Below are positions 55,201 through 64,000 of a DNA stretch of 64,000 nucleotides, piece by piece. The position numbers were made by a program, and so were the translations under genes. The stretch spans positions 11,003,950 through 11,067,949 of the forward strand of contig NC_088179.1 in assembly GCF_028769735.1 (NCBI RefSeq). Direction: 5' to 3'. Below the pieces are notes generated by a model that saw nothing but the letters and a program-made list of their open reading frames with translations, did no database searches and was not told the DNA's origin. The DNA is from Zonotrichia leucophrys gambelii. Taxonomy: Eukaryota; Chordata; Aves; Passeriformes; Passerellidae. Numbering within the stretch: position 1 is the first letter of the stretch; every line of letters begins with the position of its first letter.

Positions 55201-57514
55201 TGGTTGTATTAATATTTGTCATATTGCAAACACATTACATCAGTTACCACACTGAAAGTATTTTTTTGGTCATGTTGAGGTAATAAGTTTAAGGAAGGTA
55301 GGTGGTGTCAGTGTGTTACTGCCTTTTTCCTGTTTGGTTCAGTGGAATGGCTTCATGCAGTGATCACCATGAAGTGATGCTGGTTCCAGACCAGCTGGGT
55401 TGGACCCCAGATGCACCAGCAGGTGTTTGGCACTGGGATGGTTAGTGCTGGGAACTGGAGTGTTGACAGTGAATGAAGGAGATAATGGAGCTATTTCTGA
55501 GTTCTTTTCATACATTGAGCAGAGTCCATCAGAGCTGGCTTGGTCAGTGTCTTTGGTGCTGTGTTCTACTGCAGTGTAGATGGCCTTAGGAAGAACTGGG
55601 GCACTTCGGGGCTCTCAGGGGTTTTGGATTGGGAATTCAGGAGTTTTTATTTGTCACTGAAATACAAACCTGCAGAATGAGAGAGACAGAAAGATTGTTC
55701 TCTGCCATACCTCAGTTATATCACATTATACATCTGTTTTATTTGAAAACTGCTGTGCTCTTCCAAGCTTTGTGGCTACTAAGCGGTACCAAGTGCTCTG
55801 TACTCAATTTTTTTCTCATCATTTATATTTTTCTAGTTCACCTGTGTTAAATATGCTATTGCTTTCTCATTTGACAGTTTAGTACAGACTGTTCCAAGGT
55901 CTCCCTTATGCTCACTGACAGAATAGTTCTAGACAGGCACAGAAACAAAATTTTACATGTAAAAAAAAATTGGGGAAACTGGAGTTAACTTGGCTATAGG
56001 ATTCAGAGTTTCCTTGTACAAATTTTTCTGCAAGTCTTGAAAGGACTAAGAGTTTTTTAGATAACTGGAAAAGGCTTTTTCTTCCCTTTTATATTAATGT
56101 TGGTTTTGTCTTAGAGCTAGCTTTGCCTTGATAAATGAAAAATGGAGATGAAAATTTTCATGCATGCATTTGAAGCAGGAAGGTCAAAATCGATGAGTGA
56201 AAGCTTACTTTATACTTGCTGAACTATGGTCTCATTATTTCTGTAGAAATCATTTCAGAAATCATGATTAGATCATTTTGATTCTATTTGGTTGCAAGTT
56301 GGACTTAAAATTTTTTAAGTTTACAATTGCTACAGACTGGGTTTAAAAACTTGCAACAATTGTTACCTGTGTTGTATAACCAACTCTTACTTGAGAAAAC
56401 TGGCACTGCTCCATGTTCCTCTGTTCCCTGTTTCAGGCCTACTGCTACCAGAGCAATGACTGGGGAAAGGAACTGGTGTAAAGGGAGCATTGAGAAGAGC
56501 AGGCAGGAGCTCTCCCTACCTTCCATTTGGCAGATGATGAGTAAGCTGCCAGTCCTTTCTTGCCTCACTGAAAAAAGCTGCGTGACAGATGGCCATGTCA
56601 TCATAAATAAAAATAGATTGTTGTAGTTCAAGACAGCTCAGAGCATGATTTCCACACTGCTTTTCCCCAGGCTGCTGCCAAGAAATGCAGAGAGCACTGT
56701 GCATAAAATCCCTTAGTCTGCATAGGAATTAATGCTGGAAAATTAAAAATCTGATTTATAAGTTTTAAAATTACAAAACTGCATCTGCTTTGCAAACAAA
56801 TGTTGCTGTTGGCTCCAGAGAGAAATGCTGTCTGGTTTGGTCAGTGGGGCAGTGCAATCTGTGAATTGATGGAATCTGGATGTGAGCTGCCAGCAGAGCC
56901 TCTTTGTACCTGTGCCCCCCTCTGCTCCTTTTGTCCCAGCCCAGCTAGCCATGAAGCCTTTGGAGGAGAGGCTGTGTGCTGCTGAGCTGCACACTGGGGC
57001 ACTGCATCACGTGTGAGAATCCATCACTGAAGGCAATGGCAATCTGCATTCCCCTGCTGGAATAAGCAATGGCTACTTCAGTAGGGACTGTTTTATTGCA
57101 TTGGTTTCAATGGTCACAGATCATCCAAAGAACTCTGCTCTGGTATTTATATACAAGGAAAACAAATAATTAAAGGGATCTTTGATTCTATATGCACCTT
57201 ACCACAACTAAATTAATTCCTACCTTCCTCTACTTTATTACCTTACAGAACTTAACAGTGACATTTACTAAGCAGATGGTCATCAGTGGAGAAAAGTGTG
57301 GTGCTGGTTTACAGCTGCCTAATTCTTTGAAGGGTTCCTGTTCTGATCAATGATTCACTGACTCCTGAAGGGAAAATCAGACCCTCAATCAGCAAGGAAG
57401 CGTGGTGTCAGTTACAATGTGCAAGGCCCAAACCATCAAAAGCATGTAAATGATCAAAAAATGGCTTCTATATTTAGCTCCCCCACTTTATAAATAATTA
57501 ATAACTAGTTGGTG
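55201..57514. other. Intergenic interval between convergent TRPC1 and PCOLCE2
   Basis: No recognised gene. It contains moderately GC-rich patches near 56400-56560 and 56800-57060 where frames on both strands stay open without resembling known proteins. Confidence 0.65.
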
Positions 57515-57935
57515 GATGATTTAATCTTAAAATATTTTATTAAGCACTGATAATAATGCAGAAATCCATGTAATAAAACAACTTTAGAGAAAAAAGCTGA
57601 GTTGAACTGAGTTGCTATAAATATTGCACTTAGAATTCTTATTTTACGTACAAAACTCCTTAAAAAATTGGACAGTTATAAATTAACATCTTCCAAGTAA
57701 TTGGAATTTTTCTTTGAGATCAGATGGCTGTGCTGCAAATCTTCGGCTTTCAGCCTTAGGAGGGTCTGTTCTCATCTGGTACATGGAATGGATTTCACTT
57801 TGAGCCAGCTGTGCTTATGTGGACAGGAGAGGAGGAAGGGTCAGCATGGTTGTACTGTTGGCAGTCACTTGTATTTCCATGACTTAGGCTAAGTTAAAAT
57901 GATTGTTCAAGACAGATGATAGAACACTGCAGAGT
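57515..57935 (-). other. PCOLCE2: PCOLCE2 3' UTR (inferred)
   Basis: Sequence from the stop codon to just past the nearest AATAAA on the coding strand. AT-rich, without a coding frame of note. Confidence 0.45.
57536..57541 (-). terminator. PCOLCE2: PCOLCE2 candidate poly(A) signal
   Basis: TTTATT on the + strand is AATAAA on the coding strand, about 395 bases past the stop codon. Further copies lie at 57234-57239 and 57092-57097, so the exact 3' end is open. Confidence 0.45.
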
Positions 57936-58072
57936 TCAATTTTGACATGTTTTGTTTTTCAAGGCATTTAAGATCTTTGAGTTCTTAGTCTTAAAACTCA
58001 TGACAAAGCTGTTGGGATAGACTTTGCCTCTGCCATCTTCTTCTACCTGGCCCATGATGATGTAGTTTAAAC
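57936..58072 (-). CDS. PCOLCE2: PCOLCE2 terminal coding exon
   Basis: Reads GLNYIIMGQVEEDGRGKVYP followed by NSFVMSFKTKNSKILNALKN and KTCQN, then TGA. The acceptor CTTTCTAG fits the phase of the preceding exon (split Gly codon). Confidence 0.94.
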
Positions 58073-61000
58073 CTAGAAAGGAGAGAATGAAATTACAAGA
58101 CAGAAATCTGGGACATCATTTGGTAAGTACAGTTCCTGACCTGTGGTTTCTGTTCATTTCAGTGTTTGTTACCAATGTCTTCCAACGCCTGCAACATTTA
58201 CTCCCTTACCCATCTTTGCCATACTTGTTACACCACAAACTAGTAAGGTAAAAATCAAGCAGATGCAGAGCTAAGTGTCTAGTACATAATTAAATATATA
58301 GGGGATACTCTTAAACACAGACTGTCAAGTCTGAGAGGCACTAGAAGTGCCCATCAACACTGGATAACCTAACCACTGTCACCCAGGGTGGAATATGTCT
58401 CAATTTTCAATATTTTCACATTTGCTCAGCTTATAGGTTACTGCCCTTAAGCAATAATGCTCTTAAATCCTCTCATTCCCTTTCCCTCCTCAGAAATGTA
58501 AACATTCTCTAGATACATACAGAAGCATTCAGGCAAGGTGGACTTAATGAGTGGTAAGACCTGGCTTTGGACAATTCAATTGGATCTCTGTATTTTTATG
58601 CCTTAGAAGGGTTGGGGATTTGCAAGGTCTTGGGTTGGAAGGAATGGTACCACAGGGATATAAACAGAAAAGTTCAGATATTATGTAATGGCTCTTAAAT
58701 AATTCATTGAGATTTAGGATGAGAAATAGAAGTGGTTTGGAGCCAGAAGTCTGCCTAAAAGGAGACAGTTTGTTTCACCAAGGACATTATTATGTCTCCC
58801 AGTGTGCTGTTTTCAGACAACTAAAGGCAAAAGCTAATTTCTGATCATGATTTTTCACTTTGTTATTGCCCACTTTGAGTTAATATGCTTAAGCACTGGT
58901 AGGATCTGGAATGATATCAGGGTTTTTTTGATGCTTATTAAATTACTTTGACTGTTTCCTGCTATGACTCTGTTTATGTTCTCGTGTTCTACCTGTTTAC
59001 TTATGAGGCAAAGCTAAAAACAGATTTATTTTTCACTTAGTTACTTCAATAAAAAAATGCTCTATTTCTTTTAACACCTTTACCACAATTAACTGGAATT
59101 TATGTTGGTTGATCTCTGTATATTACTTAAGGTAGCTTTTAGTAGTACTGGCTGTTTGCAGATACCAAGTGGGCTTAATGCTATGAGTATTTCTGTGAAA
59201 CTATAAATACATTCAGGAGATCCACAAGAGTGGAACTTGATTTTCTGCTATTTCCTGTAAGATACTGCTCTTCCAGGTTTAGCAGGCTGTTGTCTTTCCC
59301 TTATAAACAGCTGTGTATAAAAACTAGCTCCAAAATACATACAAGTAAACACCAAATCTATCTCAGCTTCATCTGAGAGATAAAGATGAAAATCAGATTT
59401 TATCTTGCATCATGAGGCTTTTAAAGAAAAAAGTTTTGCAAACACCTGTGATCCACGTGAGCCTAATGTTTTTCCAGAAAAACAGAAAAATGCAATAAAC
59501 CTCTGGATTACTGGTCATTTTAAATTTATTTTAATACTAACTGCTGATTATAGAAAAAAAAACATGGTAATTTTACTGATTTTTGTGTCCATATTTCTAA
59601 TAGTAGTTTTTATAACTGTTATCTTTTATAAACACACAAAGCAGTTATTACTGTGTACTTACCTCTCCTGATGAGAGGACACTGCTTACACATAACAAGA
59701 ATCTTGGCACTCATATTCTTGCCAGCTTGCTGGATTGCTAAATTCCCCTCCTTATATACATTAATGATGGATATTGTTGCATGCAGACTGCCAGCCCGTG
59801 GTACTGTTGTGATTACTGTTCCAGTTATTACTAGAAGAAAAGACATTTGATATATTTGGTACATTTTTATTATTTTTAGACAAAAATTTTGAGGCATCAT
59901 AAAAACTTATTAAGTATATTAGTGCCTAATACTGGGAACACTTACTAAAAATATGAGTATCACTGCTAATAACAAACTCACTTCTGTCAAATTTTGGTGG
60001 CACCAAATATGGAACTGTTCTACAATGTGTCAGTCTCATGCAAGCCCAGTTCTCTGATTTCAGTTGAACGGTACAATTTAATACTACTTTTAATGTGTCA
60101 TTTTCAAATTGTGCAGAAATTGAATTGAAACTCTTCTAGCCAAAATCAGAACTCCCAGCGCTCTGACACTCCCATTTGAGTAGCAGGGAATAGTTAATGC
60201 CCTAAGAACTAGATTTTGGTCTGCCTGAGGCCTAATACAAACTTACTTATTTCAGCTGAATGTATTTACAGATCTCTAGTTACCATCATATCTCCCAAAG
60301 ACCTCTCAGTATGAAAATCAAGACACTTTCTTTTCCCTAGGATGACTAAATTAACTGTTAAGCCATCTTTATTTATCCAAAGGAAATGGTAATTGGTATT
60401 AACAATTTGGTTTCTTCTCAGGGCATCTTTTTACATCAGGTATTCTATCCTAGGATAAATTCGATCTTCAATTATCAAGTATGTACAGCCAGATTTGTTT
60501 TACAAAACTGCATAATGCATATTTTGCCATTTTGTAAATTTTCACATTATCGTCCTCTAATGCAGAGCTTTTAATTAAATAGAATGTTCCAGGTCAATCA
60601 AGAAAGAACTATGGATGTTAAACTGCTGGGTACTGCAACTGTGTTTCTAGGAACAATAAAATGGAATGCATGATGAAAGAAAAATAGTTATTATTTTCTA
60701 AAATCATAAATTCTGCAAATAAACTTCAAGTAAATAATATTCTATGAACAGACTTATTATTCCTACCTTAGGATATGCTTTTATTCACAGTAGCATATAA
60801 AGTATTTTTACTCTCACTCCTGTCACAGAAAAGACTGAAAAATGTCAAGTATTTGACAGAAGATGGGAGAGAAGAATGTGATTTCTTACTGTAATGCTAG
60901 AGGAAAAAAACAAGCTTTATGTAGTGTCATTTACCATGAGCCACAAAGCTGGGGTGTGGCCAGTAAGAGGAGACCATTTATGGTTTGGGTTTTTTCCCCT

Positions 61001-61869
61001 ACCTGTTTCTGTTGTGTTGGATCAGCCTGAGGGTTGGAAGGGGCTGTGGTCAGGGCTGGGAGGGGCTCCCTGAGTGCACCCTGAGTGCTCCCTGCCCAGG
61101 GGCACAGACACAGCTCCCCTGCTGCTGGGCACCATCAGGCAAACCTGCCCTAGATCCCTCAGATCTCATGGGATTAGCAGTGCAGTAAGAGGGACTCAGC
61201 TTAAAATGAAAAAAGGGTGGTGGCAGGGAGTTTTCTCATCCAATTGCCAGGCATGTTATAGGGGATTAAAAAAAGATTGCAGTATAATACGGGGAAATAC
61301 AGACACATAACTGAGCAGATCAGCAGTGCCAGTGCCATGCTAATGCACAGCAGACACTGTTTCTCCTGATTGATTTATGTCTGTGTACAGAAAGCAGTGC
61401 TTGGAAGCTTCCATCCCTTCCAATTTCTTTTCAAAGCATTTTGGAAGCACATACACTGTGTTGTGGAACAGTCTTGGCTGGTTACAGAAAATGGAGATGA
61501 CAATACAGTAACTGAATCAGTGAATCCTGGGGTTGTCTTACATTGTCATTTGCTTCTCAGATTGAGAAGTTAAGTTTGTCTCAGATATCTGTGCAGTGCC
61601 TATTTTAGAATATCTCCAAGAATGTACTGAGTGAAACACAGATACTGATGTCAGATACATAGAGAAGTTGGTGTAAAAATATTAGCCTATATATTAATGG
61701 AAACCCAGAACTCCATCTGGGAAAATTTCCTTGAGTGTAAAACCACAGTAGAGAATGGATAAATAAAAAGAAACTGCTTCCTTACCAAAGTTGCTTGAAC
61801 AATAATTGCTTTCCAGAGTCCCACTCCTTTTACACTTCTGCTGGCAAAGGGCAACTGTAGGTTTCACAG
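57936..61869 (-). CDS. PCOLCE2: PCOLCE2 (procollagen C-endopeptidase enhancer 2), 3' part: NTR domain
   Basis: Secreted glycoprotein that binds procollagen and enhances C-propeptide cleavage by BMP-1/tolloid proteases. The three last coding exons are present on the minus strand (61869-61786, 59830-59663, 58072-57936) and join in frame into about 129 residues forming the C-terminal netrin-like (NTR) domain, with conserved cysteines in ALCQQKC, NYC, MCKQC and KTC near the end. KEGNLAIQQAGKNMSA and RRGLNYIIMGQVEEDGRG identify PCOLCE2 rather than PCOLCE, in my reading. The site N-M-S could be glycosylated. The CUB domains and linker must lie upstream, beyond the right edge or unrecognised, so the gene is partial here. 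It converges on TRPC1. Confidence 0.93.
59663..59830 (-). CDS. PCOLCE2: PCOLCE2 penultimate coding exon
   Basis: Reads VITGTVITTVPRAGSLHATI then SIINVYKEGNLAIQQAGKNM and SAKILVMCKQCPLIRRG, the beta-barrel core of the NTR domain. Acceptor CTTCTAG, donor GTAAGT on the minus strand. Confidence 0.95.
61786..61869 (-). CDS. PCOLCE2: PCOLCE2 exon opening the NTR domain
   Basis: Reads VKPTVALCQQKCKRSGTLES then NYCSSNF, with the first NTR cysteines. The donor is GTAAGG. The acceptor (CAAAAAG) is preceded by TTTTTTCCCTTC; an alternative AG lies 15 bases further in but would shorten the conserved KPTV sequence. Confidence 0.9.
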
Positions 61870-64000
61870 CTTTTTGAAGGGAAAAAAGTAAATTGAAACT
61901 GAAATGAAGCATTTGCTACAAATAATAAGCACTATGTTCAAAAAAGACGAGAAGAAAGATTAATAATCCTGATGTGTGCATGAGCTAGAGCTGGCATTTC
62001 AGGGATGAGCACCACAGTAACAATATTCCTCTCTCTGCTGTCACCTCCAGTCATTGTCTATTCAGGTGTCTCAGCTGTGTCTGTTCCAGCAGCCTGAGAG
62101 AACGGGATGTCACTCAAGATTTGTGTGACATCTGAAGCCTGTCACTGCTGCTGCCACACAGCCCTAGCAGAACACCTGGAGTAGCACAAGAGGATGTTAC
62201 AGTAACACTTCCCTGGGAGGGGGTGGCCTTTTATTGGAAATTATGGCACTGTGATGAAAGGGATCAGAGTTCAAATTCCTGACCCTTTTTTCCCAAATTT
62301 TTCACATAGCTTCATGTCAGGTAGTGTTGCATAGTTTTTCTTCATGACATTTTGAAACAAGATGTTTGAGGTTTGGAGTTAACATTAGGGATTGACATTT
62401 CCTTTCTGAAATGGAATGCTTTGTTTATAAACAACTGAAAACACTTGGCATCTTTCTTACTGGTATTCGAGTCTTTAGAAAGTTAAATGCCTCCCACAAG
62501 GAAAAGTGTTTTAAAGAACAAGTTACTATGTCAATGATACAGGTCTGGCAAGTGCTTCCTATCTCAATGCTACACACAGCACACCAAAAATTTAGAATTT
62601 AATGTTTCTTGATTCTTTAAAGTTAGCATCCATAGTAGCAGGTTAGGAAATTCAGCAGGTAGATGAGTCCCAGGTGTATGCCATCATGGCAGCTGCCAAA
62701 AATTTACTGAGGTGCTCTGTTTTTTCTAAATTTAAAACTAGGATTATGTGTTACAAAATATCTTGTTTGGTCCTTTTAGGGTGCTTTTTTCTTTCTTTTT
62801 TTTTTTTCAGTTTAATAAATTTTGGTTGGTGACCAGCTTTGCTATGACTTGTCAGCAGAGGCTGTCTATTGTTTGTAAGATACTTTAGCAAAACATGAAC
62901 TGGAGAAGAACTGAAATACAAGTTTAGTTGCCTACAACTTGACATGTAGGCACACTGACAGGAAAATGCATGACTTTATCCAATGATATAAGGAAGTCAA
63001 ATACCTCACCACAGGTATTGGATTAATCTTCATTACTTTTACAAATTTATTTATAGCATTTATTTATTTCTGCAACTACTAATATTTGTACGTTACATAA
63101 AGACTGATGTAATTCTTATAAGAGCTTACTAAAGTTTAATATTTTATTCATGCCTGGAGTTCTGTGCAAGTTTAAACAGATCTGATCTGCAAGATAATAA
63201 GATGAGTCTCTTTGAACTGGACACTTCTGGATGCAAATGATGGCTCAGAAATGTAACTGAACTGTAGAGGTTTGGTTTGCTGTGGTTTGTTTTGAAGATC
63301 AGAAATGCCTACACTGTGCAAAACTGATCACACCTTGAAAGGACTTCTTATTTCTGTCTGCCTGACAAGTCTTTTGAACTCTTTGCCTCTGTTGCCCTCT
63401 CTAAGATGAAGCGGCATGTTTTCATTTTCTAACACTGATGCTGTCATGAAAATTGATTTGGAGTTAATTGGTAAATTTCACCTCTCTTGCCTGTGCAAAA
63501 CCCTGAACAGGGTTACTGACAGCCTGCATTACTTGAGACCAAGTGTTTCTACCAACAAGGTCGTTAACAAGTGCTTTAGAGTGAAGAAGAGCTGAATTAT
63601 TTATTGTTAGAGTCACATCAGAATGATTTACAGGTCACTATGGTTTCATTTTTTTCATGTTTATTTTCATCTATTTTGAATACCTTCATTAGCAGATTAA
63701 AGCACCAGTTTCTTGGTTTCCTGCCAACAAGCCATTGCTGCCCTGATTTGTGATGTGTTTTAAGTACAAATCAGGTTATGTCTTGCAAAAACATCATAAA
63801 TAATTTGGTTTTCTGCTATAATTGTATCTGAAATGCCTCACATACAGGTTATAGAAATTCTAAGAATTAATCCCTTCAATATCTCAGTAATGAGGTATTT
63901 TTGGCAACACCTTTAGAGAAATCCAGCTCTGATCTTTCATATATGTTGTCTTGTCTCATATACAAAAGGAGACTGACTTTTAGTGAGACATATTTCTCTC
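61870..64000 (-). other. PCOLCE2: PCOLCE2 intron (partial)
   Basis: No further PCOLCE2 exon recognised. The low-complexity linker before the NTR domain is poorly conserved, so a short exon could be missed. No RNA gene or named repeat was seen. Confidence 0.65.

Noticed and set aside
60950..61200. GC-rich patch considered as a PCOLCE2 exon
   Set aside because: The minus-strand reading shows no CUB or NTR motifs and no splice sites with a fitting phase.
62230..62290. Possible tRNA B box (GTTCAAATTCC)
   Set aside because: No A box at the right distance and no cloverleaf stems.
62950..63030. Minus-strand CCTGTG|GTGAGG as a donor of an upstream PCOLCE2 exon
   Set aside because: The preceding sequence gives no plausible CUB or linker peptide and no acceptor in phase.

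Overview
This is animal nuclear DNA and almost certainly from a bird. It is AT-rich, its genes are split by GT-AG introns that are short by vertebrate standards, and it carries the 3' end of a CR1 LINE, the main avian retroposon. Three genes were recognised from their proteins: PLS1 (plastin-1/I-fimbrin), TRPC1 (a cation channel) and PCOLCE2 (procollagen C-endopeptidase enhancer 2). To my knowledge this order and orientation matches human 3q23 (ATR-PLS1-TRPC1-PCOLCE2), so the block is conserved between birds and mammals.

Layout. 1-14654: no recognised exon; probably the PLS1 5' flank or first intron, with a CR1 fragment at about 10065-10561 and a few unexplained open frames. 14655-36400: PLS1 on the + strand, with 15 coding exons that join in frame into a 630-residue protein (start 14693, stop 35284-35286) and a 3' UTR with several poly(A) signals. 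36980-37650: a CpG island holding the TRPC1 promoter and first exon, less than 1 kb after the PLS1 3' end. 37332-55200: TRPC1 on the + strand, with 13 coding exons that join in frame into 781 residues, then a 1.7 kb 3' UTR. About 55200-57515: gene-free interval between convergent genes. 57936-61869: the last three coding exons of PCOLCE2 on the - strand (the NTR domain). Its upstream exons (CUB domains) lie beyond the right edge or were not recognised. 61870-64000: PCOLCE2 intron.

The three genes are neighbours by descent, not a pathway. PLS1 bundles actin in microvilli and stereocilia. TRPC1 is a subunit of receptor- and store-operated Ca2+-permeable channels. PCOLCE2 is a secreted collagen-binding protein that speeds procollagen C-propeptide removal. 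All listed splice sites are GT-AG and all phases agree, so both complete proteins are intact, with no frameshift or premature stop.

I found no convincing new biological system. The observations most worth checking are the in-frame TRPC1 cassette exon with a weak donor; a long stop-free frame and an overlapping uORF upstream of the TRPC1 ATG; a G-quadruplex-prone pentamer repeat in the TRPC1 5' region; an exact 27-nt repeat in two PLS1 introns; an intronic G-quadruplex motif just before a PLS1 exon; and three orphan open frames (1591-2298 +, 5725-6171 -, 25390-25922 -).
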